This document shows positions 25,744 to 35,006 of a stretch of DNA of 57,071 nucleotides, piece after piece (position 1 is the stretch's first letter; each line of letters begins with the position of its first letter). The stretch is taken from contig CALZHT010000028.1 in NCBI GenBank assembly GCA_945787445.1, positions 1-57,071 of the forward strand. The letters are read 5' to 3'. The notes under the pieces are model-generated. The model saw only the letters and a list, made by a program, of their open reading frames with translations. It searched no databases and had not been told where the DNA came from. Position numbers and translations under genes: made by a program. The stretch is from an uncultured Desulfobulbaceae bacterium (lineage in GTDB: Bacteria > Desulfobacterota > Desulfobulbia > Desulfobulbales > CALZHT01).

Positions 25744-27039
25744 ATGAAGCATATTCTTCCGGACCGAAACGTCATCTCGTATATTTTTTTCCTATTTGTC
25801 GTTTGTTGGTGGACTCTTTGCACCCCTGTGGCTGCCGAGGAAACGAGCGCTCCTCGCAAAACCATTAAGGTCTTGGAAACCAAAATTCTCCAGCAGCAGA
25901 AAAAAATCTACCGATTGAAGAAAGGCATTGAGGGGCACAAAACCAGAATTAAGGATTCGAGAGGCCAAGAGATTGATCTCCTGGGTGAACTGGAAAAGAT
26001 CGATCAGTCACTTGCCGAACAAAAGGAAAAGCTTCTGGAGTTGAATCAGGAACTTGAGTATCAGGAAAACTACATAAACCAGATTCAGGACGAACTGGTG
26101 GTGGTAATTAAAGAGAAGGAAGAGAACAAAAAACACGTTGAAAGGAGAATCACTGCCTATTACAGGCTCGGCTCAGTTGGGATTGTCAATGTTCTTTTCT
26201 CAACCACAACGCTTCCTGACATGCTCAACCTAAAGGAAAATTTCCAGCACATGCTGGAATATGACCAGAAAGTTCTTGGTGTTTACAGGGAAAAAATAAC
26301 TAAACTCTCCACCACACGCGAAAAACTTCAAAAAGAAATCAAAGGACTTCTTGCGGTTATTGAGAAAATTGAAAGCAAGGAAGCCCAGCTTGCCCTTATA
26401 AGACAGAACAGGATGGCCTTGCTGACCAAAATCAGAACCGAAAAAAATCTCTACAAGCAGGCCCTTGTTGAAATGGAGGAGGCGGCTGATAATCTTTCCG
26501 GCACTTTGAAAAATCTTAAAAAGAAAGCATCGGAGAAAAAGTATGAGGCGGTTAAGCGCTTACGTTCATCAAAAAAAAGACGCCCCGGCGCCTTTTACAA
26601 ATTTGCAGCATACAAGGGCAAACTCGATCCCCCGGTAAATGGTACAGTTTCAACCTTTTTTGGCCGCAACACAACCGGACAATTCGGTATTACTACCTAT
26701 GCCAACGGCATTGATATCAAAACCAAGGCGGATTCAGACATCAAAGCAATTTTTGCGGGCAAAATCATATATTCCGGCATACTCCGCGGTTATGGCAATC
26801 TGATGATAATCTCTCACGGTGATCAGTATTATAGCCTTGTTTCCCGGGCGGCAGAGTTTTATAAAAAGGAAAACGACTTCGTTAAAAAAGGGGAAGTAGT
26901 AGGAAAAACCGGCGACCTTGACGGCCTGTTAGGTGAAGGTCTCCATTTTGAGATCAGGCACGGAACGGAACCACAGAATCCTTTACACTGGATAAACAAT
27001 GCCAAGCTTAAAATCAAGGCTTCCCCAAAGGTTCGGTGA
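25744..27039 (+). CDS. EnvC-like murein hydrolase activator (degenerate M23 peptidase)
   Basis: 431 residues: a signal sequence (VISYIFFLFVVCWWTLCTPVAAEE), two long coiled coils (about 35-115 and 180-270), and a C-terminal LytM/M23 domain. In the LytM domain the first zinc ligand of the H-x-G-x-D motif is Asn (YANGIDI), and the HxH motif reads GLHFEIR with the first His missing, so it should not cleave peptidoglycan itself. This degeneracy is typical of EnvC, which is recruited by FtsEX and switches on amidases at the septum. The ftsEX operon position supports that role. Confidence 0.85.
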   Translation: MKHILPDRNVISYIFFLFVVCWWTLCTPVAAEETSAPRKTIKVLETKILQQQKKIYRLKKGIEGHKTRIKDSRGQEIDLLGELEKIDQSLAEQKEKLLELNQELEYQENYINQIQDELVVVIKEKEENKKHVERRITAYYRLGSVGIVNVLFSTTTLPDMLNLKENFQHMLEYDQKVLGVYREKITKLSTTREKLQKEIKGLLAVIEKIESKEAQLALIRQNRMALLTKIRTEKNLYKQALVEMEEAADNLSGTLKNLKKKASEKKYEAVKRLRSSKKRRPGAFYKFAAYKGKLDPPVNGTVSTFFGRNTTGQFGITTYANGIDIKTKADSDIKAIFAGKIIYSGILRGYGNLMIISHGDQYYSLVSRAAEFYKKENDFVKKGEVVGKTGDLDGLLGEGLHFEIRHGTEPQNPLHWINNAKLKIKASPKVR

Positions 27040-27340
27040 TACTTTTTTGTTATCAAGAAGCTGCATGTCTTTTTCAGACCTCAGACATGCCTATGACCTC
27101 AAACAGTATCTCAAGGGAAAACTCTGTGCCTAATCTGATAAACATTATTAGATTGTTTGCGATTTTGCAAAATGCTATTATATTTAAAGTATCATAGCTT
27201 ATCGAAGTTTAGCCTCTCATACGCCGTTGTACTCAAAATGATAACGAGCCGGCAACGTGGCCAACACAGTTCAGCTTTGAATGCGAAGGCGTATCAATAG
27301 ATAAACTTTTAATCATTCCCATGCTTTTTGGAAAAACCAC

Positions 27341-28795
27341 ATGAAAATTAAAAAACTGTCCCTTGTTAAAAAAATCTCCGTTGTCGGTTGTTTTTGCCTT
27401 TCAATCCTGATCCTTTCTCTGTGGCAATACAATTCAGGAGTTTCCGCCAAACCCCAAGACACATACAGAAATCTCGAAGTCTTTTCCAATGTCTTGAATA
27501 TAGTTCAGAAAAACTATGTTGAAGACGTCAATGTCCAGGAACTGATCCAAGGTGCGATCAAAGGAATGCTTTCATCCCTTGATCCTCATTCCACCTACAT
27601 GAAACCGGATGACTTTAAAGAATTAAAGGTTGAGACCAAAGGCAGCTTTACCGGAATCGGCATCGAAATTACCATGAAGGACGGGATTCTCACCGTAGTA
27701 TCACCCATAGAAGGAACCCCTGCTTTTAAGAAAGGCCTCAGGGCTGGCGACAAAATTATTAAAATTAAAAAAGAATCAACCAGTGACCTGACCTTAATGC
27801 AGGCTGTCAAAAAACTTAGAGGCCCCAAGGGAACGTCCGTTACTATTTCAATCCACCGTAAAGGATGGACAAATCTTAAAAGAGTCACAATTGTCAGAGA
27901 TGTCATTCCGCTGCAAAGCGTTAAATCAAAATTTCTCGATCCAGGATATGCCTATATCAGGGTAATAAATTTCCAGTCAAAGACTACCCGTGACTTTATC
28001 AAAGCCTTAAAAGATCTTAAGGCGGAGGAAACAATCAAAGGGCTTATAATTGATCTTAGAAACAATCCCGGTGGCCTTCTGGATCAGGCCGTTAAAGTTG
28101 CAGATATTTTTCTTGAGGACGGCGTCATTGTCTCGACAAAGGGTCGTATCAAAGACCAGAACATGATCTTCAAGGCCCACAAAAATGGCGACCGGCATGA
28201 TTTCCCAATGGTTGTCTTGGTCAATGAAGGAAGCGCAAGCGCCTCGGAAATTGTCGCCGGCGCCCTGCAGGATCAAAAAAAGGCCATTGTCATGGGCGCC
28301 AAGACATTCGGCAAGGGATCGGTACAGACCGTTATTCCCATGAGCAATGGTGCCGGACTGCGACTCACTACCGCGCGCTATTACACCCCCAACGGCATAT
28401 CGATTCAGGCCAAGGGCATAACACCAGATATCCTTGTGGCGACGGAAGTATTTAAAAAAGACTCAAATGGCAAACTCAAAAAAATGAAATTCCTTCGTGA
28501 AAAGGACCTGAAACGACACATCAAAAACGGTGAGGAGCCTGAAGAAGAAAACCTTGATGAGGATGACGGCGCAGAAGCTGTGGAAGATCTGTTGGAGGAA
28601 GATCCTTCTGAAGAAGACACCTCCTTGATGGATGATGATGAAGATGAGGATACTGATGAAGACTTTGACAAAGATGATAAGGACAAAGAAAAGGAGAAGA
28701 AAGAAGCTATACGCAAAGACAAGCAGTTGTTTGAAGCCCTTACCCTTCTGAAAGGCTTGAATGTGTTTGAGGAATTATACAGCAAAAAACAATAA
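27341..28795 (+). CDS. ctpA: C-terminal processing protease CtpA (S41)
   Basis: 484 residues: an N-terminal membrane anchor or signal (VVGCFCLSILILSLW), a PDZ domain (about 95-175, GIGIEITMKDGILTVVSPIEGTPAFKKGLRAGD), and an S41 protease core with the SASASE serine and the Lys in TFGKGSVQ. It trims periplasmic proteins and can regulate cell-wall hydrolases, fitting its position after ftsEX-envC. After the core there is an extra stretch of about 60 residues (around 395-460) that is almost all Glu and Asp with Ser and Lys. The 301-bp gap before the gene has only a small GCATGTC/GACATGC hairpin (27063-27090). Confidence 0.92.
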   Translation: MKIKKLSLVKKISVVGCFCLSILILSLWQYNSGVSAKPQDTYRNLEVFSNVLNIVQKNYVEDVNVQELIQGAIKGMLSSLDPHSTYMKPDDFKELKVETKGSFTGIGIEITMKDGILTVVSPIEGTPAFKKGLRAGDKIIKIKKESTSDLTLMQAVKKLRGPKGTSVTISIHRKGWTNLKRVTIVRDVIPLQSVKSKFLDPGYAYIRVINFQSKTTRDFIKALKDLKAEETIKGLIIDLRNNPGGLLDQAVKVADIFLEDGVIVSTKGRIKDQNMIFKAHKNGDRHDFPMVVLVNEGSASASEIVAGALQDQKKAIVMGAKTFGKGSVQTVIPMSNGAGLRLTTARYYTPNGISIQAKGITPDILVATEVFKKDSNGKLKKMKFLREKDLKRHIKNGEEPEEENLDEDDGAEAVEDLLEEDPSEEDTSLMDDDEDEDTDEDFDKDDKDKEKEKKEAIRKDKQLFEALTLLKGLNVFEELYSKKQ

Positions 28796-28838
28796 ACCAC
28801 CCAAACCAATAGGATTCCGGTGTAGGCCAGGATGTGGT

Positions 28839-29426
28839 TTATGCCGATTTTCTCTTATCCCTGACTATCTGGTAATAATCCCTGCCGTGGATATCATTAA
28901 TCACCACGGCAGGGAAGCTTTCCACCTCGAGACGAAAAAGGGCCTCAGGTCCTGCATCCTCGAAAGCAACCAAATCACATTGTGTAATGCATTTCGATAG
29001 CAACGCCCCTGCGCCGCCAATGGATGCAAGGTAAACAGCTCCTGCCTTCAGCATGGCTTCCCGCACTTGCTCAGAGCGCTGGCCCTTGCCTAGGGTTGCC
29101 TTCAATCCGAGATCTAACAATTGAGGGGTATAGGCGTCCATCCTGTAACTCGTGGTAGGTCCGGCGGCGCCAATAACCTGCCCGGGCTTCGCCGGACTCG
29201 GCCCCACATAGTATAAAAGTTGGTCATGAAAATCTACCGGCAGGTCGCGACCCGACTCAATGAGTTCACAAAGTCGGCGATGTGTCTGATCACGACCGGT
29301 ATACAAACTCCCGGTAAGGCTCACAAGCTGGCCGGCATGAAGATCTTCAAGTACTCCTTCCTCAAAAGGGACTTTTACTTCCTTTAAAGAATCAAAAAAA
29401 TCCGGGCGATAACGCAAGAGAGACAT
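28839..29426 (-). CDS. Class I fumarate hydratase, beta (C-terminal) subunit
   Basis: About 195 residues from the ATG at 29426; a longer frame starts at 29462. It is the swivelling C-terminal domain of class I hydro-lyases: GQLVSLTGSLYTGRDQTHRRL, VIGAAGPTTSYRMDAYTPQLLDLGL and LASIGGAGALLSKCI. With the alpha subunit upstream it makes an Fe-S fumarase or, less likely, an L-tartrate dehydratase. Between the subunits, 130 bp carry three copies of a CTTTAGGCA motif (about 29518-29554). Confidence 0.87.
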   Translation of the reverse strand: MSLLRYRPDFFDSLKEVKVPFEEGVLEDLHAGQLVSLTGSLYTGRDQTHRRLCELIESGRDLPVDFHDQLLYYVGPSPAKPGQVIGAAGPTTSYRMDAYTPQLLDLGLKATLGKGQRSEQVREAMLKAGAVYLASIGGAGALLSKCITQCDLVAFEDAGPEALFRLEVESFPAVVINDIHGRDYYQIVRDKRKSA

Positions 29427-29555
29427 AACTTCAATACTCCGGAGGGCGATACATGTTTTCAAGCAGTTACAAAATGTGCCTTTAGTATTGGTGCTTTTCT
29501 GGTCAGGTTTTTTTTAACTTTAGGCACTTTAGGCACTTCGAACTTTAGGCACTTC

Positions 29556-30392
29556 TTATAGGGTACTTTCCTTGTGCCGGTGGGCATGGCATTGAATATT
29601 CACTGCCACCGGCAGGCTGGCGATATGGGTGGGATAGGTTTCAATATGGACGGCAAGAGCTGTGTTATTTCCGCCAAATCCATGCACACCCTGCCCTTTT
29701 TCATTAATAACTGAGAGCAATCTCTTTTCCAGCTCTGCCACATCATCCCTCGCACTGGCAATACCAAGGGGCCTCAGCAAAGCCCTCTTGGCAAGGAACG
29801 CCGCTTTTTCAAAGGTGCCTCCAATACCAACCCCCACTATTACAGGGGGACAGGGATTGGAACCCGCTGCGAAAACAGTATCGGCAACAAAGCCGATCAC
29901 TCCAGCAGTACCGGCAGATGGCGGTAGCATTGTGAGTTTACTCATATTCTCACTGCCGCATCCTTTGGGGAGAAAACTGATCTTTATATCATCACCCGAC
30001 ACAATATCAAAATGAATTATAGCGGGAGTATTTGTCGCGGTATTTACACGCAAAAGAGGATCACACACTGATTTTCTCAAATACCCTTCTTGGTACCCGG
30101 CTCGAACTCCCTCCTGGATGGCATCATAAAGATTCCCGGTGACATGGACTTCCTGACCAATATCAACAAAAACAACCCCGACACCGGTATCCTGACAGAC
30201 CGGTATTTTCTCCCTACTGGCAATATCAGCGTTATTAATAAGAAGTTCCAGAATGTTTTTCGCTAATTCCGATGTTTCCCGGTCCCGAGCCGCGACCAGA
30301 GCATCAAGTATGTCAGGCTCCAGGTCCGTGGCAGCTTCTATGGCCAATTTTTTTACTGCCGTGGTAATATTTACGGCGTCTATCTCTCTCAT
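29556..30392 (-). CDS. Class I fumarate hydratase, alpha (N-terminal, 4Fe-4S) subunit
   Basis: 278 residues. The three cluster-binding Cys are visible: Cys in PVCQDTG (near residue 66), Cys in LPKGCGSENMS, and Cys in SNPCPPVIVG. The oxygen-sensitive [4Fe-4S] centre interconverts fumarate and malate. Its ATG (30390-30392) overlaps the stop of the PilZ gene as TGATG, implying coupled translation and transcription from the motility promoter. Tartrate dehydratase is the main alternative assignment. Confidence 0.9.
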   Translation of the reverse strand: MREIDAVNITTAVKKLAIEAATDLEPDILDALVAARDRETSELAKNILELLINNADIASREKIPVCQDTGVGVVFVDIGQEVHVTGNLYDAIQEGVRAGYQEGYLRKSVCDPLLRVNTATNTPAIIHFDIVSGDDIKISFLPKGCGSENMSKLTMLPPSAGTAGVIGFVADTVFAAGSNPCPPVIVGVGIGGTFEKAAFLAKRALLRPLGIASARDDVAELEKRLLSVINEKGQGVHGFGGNNTALAVHIETYPTHIASLPVAVNIQCHAHRHKESTL

Positions 30393-30991
30393 CAGTCCTT
30401 TCTTTTTCTCTGGCGCAACATCAGGGTCTGCAGCTTAAAATTATGCTGGATAATCTTTTCCCGGTCATCATCCATCAACAGGGTAAACTCTGCTGCCGTC
30501 TTAAATGGGCCAACGGCTCTTCCTTTTGCTAATTTTTCATTCTGCACAACTTTGCCAAAGGCATGGATGATTGAAAAGCTCGGCAGCAAACACAAATTAA
30601 GTTCAAGGAAATCTCCGACCGTCAGTTGTTCTTTTGCATAGAAAGCAATGCCGCTGCCGCTTAATTCTAAATCCTGCAGGGTAAGGCCCTCCAAGGGGGA
30701 TATGCCCCCTTTCAGGCTGTTAAGAATCAGGTTGATCTTCGTATCCAGGTAGTGCAGGAATTCCGCCAGATCTTCATTGTGAGTACGCAGTTTCTCAAGA
30801 GCATTCTGAGCCCCTGAAAACATATGAACATCTGATGAACTCCACTGTTTATAGGGGCTGATACCATTACTGTAATCTGCAAGGATCAAGTCATACTTTT
30901 CCTTGGGGACCAGTTTATATGAAAAAAGGCTACGGTCATTTACTCGAACAGCGTTTCTGCGATCCTTGTCATAATTCATGATAGTATCCAT
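30392..30991 (-). CDS. PilZ-domain protein
   Basis: 199 residues. A basic DRRNAVRV motif near residue 10 and a later LELSGSGIAF strand (near residue 110) resemble the two parts of a PilZ c-di-GMP-binding site (RxxxR and D/NxSxxG). They are separated by about 90 residues of helical sequence instead of the usual 20-30, so this is an atypical or split PilZ domain and c-di-GMP binding is uncertain. It lies between motB (45 bp upstream) and fumarase alpha (overlapping), on the same strand. A YcgR-like effect on the motor is a reasonable hypothesis. Confidence 0.6.
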   Translation of the reverse strand: MDTIMNYDKDRRNAVRVNDRSLFSYKLVPKEKYDLILADYSNGISPYKQWSSSDVHMFSGAQNALEKLRTHNEDLAEFLHYLDTKINLILNSLKGGISPLEGLTLQDLELSGSGIAFYAKEQLTVGDFLELNLCLLPSFSIIHAFGKVVQNEKLAKGRAVGPFKTAAEFTLLMDDDREKIIQHNFKLQTLMLRQRKRKD

Positions 30992-31035
30992 ACCACAATC
31001 ACCCTGCTTTTAAATTGTATCGCCTGCAATCACCA

Positions 31036-31770
31036 TCATTCTTCAATAGATTGTATCCCATTAAACACAATACCTTTTTTGAGTGGCTTGATTTTGAATT
31101 CAACCCGCCGGTTTTTTGCACGACCTTTTTCTGTTGCATTATCCGCCACAGGCTCACCATCTGCAAAGCCTGCAGCAGAAAGTTTTTGGGGAGAGAATTT
31201 AAATCTATCAGCCAGATACTCTACAACTTTGACAGCACGCACCGCTGACAGGCTCCAGTTGGAACTGAATTCAGCATCTTTCATGAGAGGCACATTATCA
31301 GTATGACCGCTTACAATCATCTTGACATCTTGTCCGGCAATGGATTTGCCCAGATTATCCAGCAAGGTTTTAAAACGATCTTTAATTTCAGCCTTGCCGG
31401 AATCAAATGCCACGCCCCCTTCAACTCTTATAATCAGGCCCTCAGGAGTGAATTCCGTTTCCACAATCTCTTCTTCTATTTCTTCAGCCAGGTTTTCCAT
31501 TACGGTTACCTGAACCTGTAACGGAATGGTGGAAAATTCAGGGGAGACCATTTCCATGCCACGGATAGAGTCTTTAACAGGAACATCTTTCTGCACGCCA
31601 AAAGCTTTCTCCATGGAACCTGCAACCTGTTTGAATTTCTGTCTGTCCATCTCGGAAAAGGAAAGCAACAGCACGAAAAAACACATAAGCAGGGACATCA
31701 GGTCGGCAAAGGTGGTCATCCACTTGGGGGCACCCCCTTCTTCTTTATCTTTTTTTACTTCTTCCGCCAT
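31036..31770 (-). CDS. motB: Flagellar motor stator protein MotB
   Basis: 244 residues. A single membrane helix carries the proton-channel Asp (TTFADLMSLLMCFFVLLLSF, near residue 22), followed by a plug and linker and a C-terminal OmpA-like peptidoglycan-binding domain (SGHTDNVPL to GRAKNRRVEF). It forms the ion-conducting stator with MotA. In many genomes motA and motB overlap or touch; here 230 bp separate them, most of it a palindromic element. Confidence 0.93.
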   Translation of the reverse strand: MAEEVKKDKEEGGAPKWMTTFADLMSLLMCFFVLLLSFSEMDRQKFKQVAGSMEKAFGVQKDVPVKDSIRGMEMVSPEFSTIPLQVQVTVMENLAEEIEEEIVETEFTPEGLIIRVEGGVAFDSGKAEIKDRFKTLLDNLGKSIAGQDVKMIVSGHTDNVPLMKDAEFSSNWSLSAVRAVKVVEYLADRFKFSPQKLSAAGFADGEPVADNATEKGRAKNRRVEFKIKPLKKGIVFNGIQSIEE

Positions 31771-31816
31771 TTATGACCACACTGTTATCAAAATACGTCG
31801 GGGGAGACTATTTATT

Positions 31817-31999
31817 TTCCATCCGGAAATGGCCTCTTTCGCCAATCTCAGCGTCAACCTGTGGAGTCACTTGTGCGGCGTACCTGCGTACGCCTCCGCG
31901 TATCTCCTTGTTTTCCTTGATCTTGACGAAAAATTTCCATTTCCGAATTGGAAACAACTTGTTCCAGCATCCGCAAAGTCTGCGACTTTCCGGATGGGA
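31817..31999. mobile_element. Palindromic element between motA and motB
   Basis: CCATCCGGAAA (31819-31829) and TTTCCGGATGG (31987-31997) are perfect 11-bp inverted ends of a region of about 180 bp with no gene. Inside, GCGTACCTGCGTACGCCTCCGC and neighbouring sequence resemble the interior of the element between vapB and vapC. It interrupts the motA-motB pair. Confidence 0.55.
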
Positions 32000-32000
32000 A

Positions 32001-32765
32001 CTATTTTTTCTCCTCGTTATTGCCACGTTCCTTGGGAGGTAAAAAAGTTTCCAGGAATTCTTCCATAACTCGTGGATTAAGACCTTTAAGGATGCCGAGA
32101 ACGCCTTCGATGATAAGTTTTCTGTTCCTTTCCTCCTCCTGACTGCGCAGCATGAGCTTGTCGGCCAGGGGAAGAAAAAATAGGTTGGCTAGTATAGCGC
32201 CATAGAGGGTGGTCAGGAGAGCGACAGCCATGGATGGTCCAATTGAGGCGGGATCATCCATGGTGGCAAGCATCTGCACCAGACCGACCAAAGTACCTAT
32301 CATGCCGAATGCCGGAGCGGCATCGCCCATACCCTTGAACACGCCCTGGCCGATCTCATGGCGCTCAACCGTGAGGTGCACCTCCTTTTTTAAAACTTCT
32401 TCGATAAATTCCGCTTCATGGCCATCTACACAATACATGATCGCCTTTTTGAGAAAATTATCCTCAATGTGTTGCTGTTCAAGAACAATTAAGCCGTTCT
32501 TCCTGGCAATATTTGCGAGATTGACGATCTCCTGGATCACATCATGGGGAATGCTCAATTTAACGAAAAAGGCATTTAAAGCCACCTTGATGGAATTAAT
32601 CACATCCACCATGCTGAAACGAATAAAGGCCGTGGCAAACGTGCCGCCCAAGACGATCAGGATTGAAGGAACATTAACAAACATGAGGGCCGAGCCCCCG
32701 AGGATAATAGCGGAAAGAAGAATCCCTGTACCGAACACCAACCCTATAACTGTTGCGATATCCAT
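32001..32765 (-). CDS. motA: Flagellar motor stator protein MotA
   Basis: 254 residues with four membrane helices (residues 1-20, 33-50, about 150-170, 180-200) and the large cytoplasmic loop that contacts FliG. GTFATAFIRFS and GMGDAAPAFGMIGTLVGLVQML are the conserved MotA segments. The C-terminal tail (PPKERGNNEEKK) ends at the edge of the palindromic element before motB, so its last residues may not be original. Confidence 0.94.
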   Translation of the reverse strand: MDIATVIGLVFGTGILLSAIILGGSALMFVNVPSILIVLGGTFATAFIRFSMVDVINSIKVALNAFFVKLSIPHDVIQEIVNLANIARKNGLIVLEQQHIEDNFLKKAIMYCVDGHEAEFIEEVLKKEVHLTVERHEIGQGVFKGMGDAAPAFGMIGTLVGLVQMLATMDDPASIGPSMAVALLTTLYGAILANLFFLPLADKLMLRSQEEERNRKLIIEGVLGILKGLNPRVMEEFLETFLPPKERGNNEEKK

Positions 32766-32871
32766 AAGCTACATTCAAACTCCCCTGCTAGCCGCTTCAA
32801 CATGCATTATGTTCACCCGCCGTAAAAATGCGCAAATTAAGATGGTTTATGACCCTGGCAGTCCACTTTAC

Positions 32872-32898
32872 TTATCGAACGTACGGCCTTATGGATTA
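32872..32898 (-). promoter_or_regulatory. Possible sigma-28 (FliA) promoter for motA
   Basis: On the minus strand, TAAT (32895-32898) is followed after 15 bases by TTCGATAA (32872-32879). The enterobacterial sigma-28 consensus is TAAA, 15 bases, GCCGATAA, so the match is good but not complete. It lies about 105 bp upstream of motA, between motA and the end of panB. Confidence 0.4.
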
Positions 32899-32902
32899 AA
32901 CT

Positions 32903-33760
32903 TTATTTTATCTTTTTATTTTTTTTATCAAGCAATCCGCCAATATCACCCTGCATGGTATAGCTGTGGTCCTTGTCAGGAAAGGCGCCACTTTTAACTT
33001 CATCCCGAAAGGCCGTCACTGCTTTCTGCATTTGCGGAGCCAGCTTGGCATATTGTTTGACAAAGCGTGGCACAAACTTTTCAAACAAGCCCACGAGATC
33101 ATGGGTGACAAGGACCTGACCATCACAGTAAATCCCGGCGCCGATGCCGATGGTCGGGATGGATATACTTTCGGTTATGGCTTGGGCCAGGGTATCGGGA
33201 ATACACTCAAGCACAATGGAAAAGGCGCCCGCCTTTTCTAGGGCTTTTGCTGCCTTCAGGAGCTTCCGGGCTGGTTCAGCATCCTTACCCTGCACCTTGT
33301 AGCCGCCTAGTTGGCTGGCTGTCTGCGGGGTAAGGCCTATATGGCCCATAACCGGGATTCCCGCCCGCACCATGGCCTCGACCGTATCGCAAATTTCCTT
33401 GCCGCCTTCAACCTTTACAGCATCACATCGAGCCTCTTTCAAAAAACGGCCGGCGTTGGCTATCGCCTCATATGTACTGGTCTGGTAAGATAGAAACGGC
33501 ATATCACCGACAACAACAGCTCTGTTCACTGCTCTGCCCACTGCTTTAGCATGGTGGAGCATTTCTTCCATGGTAACAGGCACAGTGGAATCATATCCTA
33601 ATACCACCATTCCAAGGGAGTCACCTACCAGAATGATATCAATATCGGCACGATCAAGAACAGCGGCAAAGCCTATGTCATAGGCGGTGAGCATGGTAAT
33701 TTTTTCCCCTGCTTTCTTCAAGGAGACAATTTCCGCAATGGTTATCTTATCGCTCTTCAT
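32903..33760 (-). CDS. panB: 3-methyl-2-oxobutanoate hydroxymethyltransferase PanB
   Basis: 285 residues from the ATG at 33760 (MKSDKITIAEI), preceded by GGTGA; a longer frame from 33787 is less likely. The conserved LTAYDIGFA, LVGDSLGMVVLGYDSTVPVT, GGKEICDTVEAMVRAGIPVMGHIGLTPQ and GIGAG segments identify PanB, which makes ketopantoate for coenzyme A synthesis. No other pantothenate genes are adjacent. Confidence 0.95.
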   Translation of the reverse strand: MKSDKITIAEIVSLKKAGEKITMLTAYDIGFAAVLDRADIDIILVGDSLGMVVLGYDSTVPVTMEEMLHHAKAVGRAVNRAVVVGDMPFLSYQTSTYEAIANAGRFLKEARCDAVKVEGGKEICDTVEAMVRAGIPVMGHIGLTPQTASQLGGYKVQGKDAEPARKLLKAAKALEKAGAFSIVLECIPDTLAQAITESISIPTIGIGAGIYCDGQVLVTHDLVGLFEKFVPRFVKQYAKLAPQMQKAVTAFRDEVKSGAFPDKDHSYTMQGDIGGLLDKKNKKIK

Positions 33761-33959
33761 GCCATTCACCGAATTGTATGGAAACAAATTTGAGTAAAGC
33801 TCCTCCCATAGAGCGGGAGGCCTCCGAAAGCCCCCTTAACGGGGAGCGTTTAACAGCCGTCCTTTTTTGAATAAAATCGAATGTTGAGTAAAGCCCAAAT
33901 TTTCACCGGATCGGTAGAACTTATCCGGGTCCACCACTGGAAGTAGGGAGGCGTAACAA

Positions 33960-35006
33960 CTAAAACAGTCGCCTGTTCACTTCGTCATCTTCTGCTTGGT
34001 TTTTATTGGTATAACTCCGGCCGAAATGCTCGTATGCCGTGGCGGTTGCCATCCTGCCGCGGGGGGTGCGGGCCAGAAATCCCGATTGAATCAAAAAAGG
34101 CTCATATACGTCTTCCAGGGTGTTTTTCTCTTCGCAGACAGCGGTAGCTAAGGTATCAATGCCGATGGGACCACCCTGGAATTTGTCAATAAGGGTAAGC
34201 AGAATACGTCTGTCCATATCATCAAGGCCTTGACGGTCAACAGAAAGCATTTCAAGGGCTTGATCCGCGACCTTGGCGGTAATTTTTCCTTCCGCCTTGA
34301 CTTGGGCAAAATCCCGCAGTCGCTTGAGCAACCGGTTAGCAATTCTGGGCGTACCTCGTGAACGGCTGCCCATCTCCTGGGCCCCGGCATGGTCAATCGG
34401 GATGCCAAGAATCGCTGCGGAACGTTTGATGATTACCTCCAACTCCTCGACCGAATAAAAGTCAAGCCGCAGAATCACACCGAAACGGTCACGCAGAGGC
34501 GGAGTTAACAGGCCAACCCTAGTCGTTGCCCCAACCAGGGTAAAACGCGGCAGATCCATTTTAACAGTTCGGGCGCCCGGTCCCTGGCCAATCACCAGGT
34601 CGAGCTGGAAGTCCTCCATGGCAGGATAGAGTATCTCTTCCACCACATGATTCAGCCGATGGATTTCATCGATAAAGAGAATATCCCCTTCCTGAAGGCT
34701 TGACAGAATGGCAGCCAGGTCTCCCGGTCGCTCAATGACAGGCCCGGATGTAACCTTTATGTTTGACTGCATCTCATGGGCAATAATGTAGGCAAGGGTG
34801 GTTTTGCCTAAACCGGGAAATCCATGAAAAAGAACATGATCCAAGGGCTCTCCCCTGCCCTTGGCCGCCTGGATGGCAATTTCAAGATTCTTTTTGAGGT
34901 GCTCCTGTCCTATATACTGAGACAACAGTTTGGGCCGGAGATCTGTTTCCACCCTTAATTCATCATGCTCAACAACCGGACTGACTAGCCTTTCTTCGTG
35001 ATTCAA
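33960..35006 (-). CDS. ruvB: Holliday junction branch-migration ATPase RuvB
   Basis: 348 residues: AAA+ domain with Walker [10 protein letters not shown] (Phe in place of the usual Pro), Walker B LFIDEIHR, sensor and arginine-finger region [18 protein letters not shown], and a winged-helix C-terminus. Its ATG overlaps the ruvA stop as ATGA. With RuvA it drives branch migration of recombination intermediates. The 200-bp gap after it holds only a CCTCCC/GGGAGG hairpin (33802-33820), which could be a weak terminator. Confidence 0.96.
   Translation of the reverse strand: MNHEERLVSPVVEHDELRVETDLRPKLLSQYIGQEHLKKNLEIAIQAAKGRGEPLDHVLFHGFPGLGKTTLAYIIAHEMQSNIKVTSGPVIERPGDLAAILSSLQEGDILFIDEIHRLNHVVEEILYPAMEDFQLDLVIGQGPGARTVKMDLPRFTLVGATTRVGLLTPPLRDRFGVILRLDFYSVEELEVIIKRSAAILGIPIDHAGAQEMGSRSRGTPRIANRLLKRLRDFAQVKAEGKITAKVADQALEMLSVDRQGLDDMDRRILLTLIDKFQGGPIGIDTLATAVCEEKNTLEDVYEPFLIQSGFLARTPRGRMATATAYEHFGRSYTNKNQAEDDEVNRRLF

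Noticed and set aside
28792-28842. ATAAACCAC/GTGGTTTAT inverted repeat between ctpA and fumarase beta as a bidirectional terminator
   Set aside because: The loop is 33 nt and there is no T-run; too weak to annotate.
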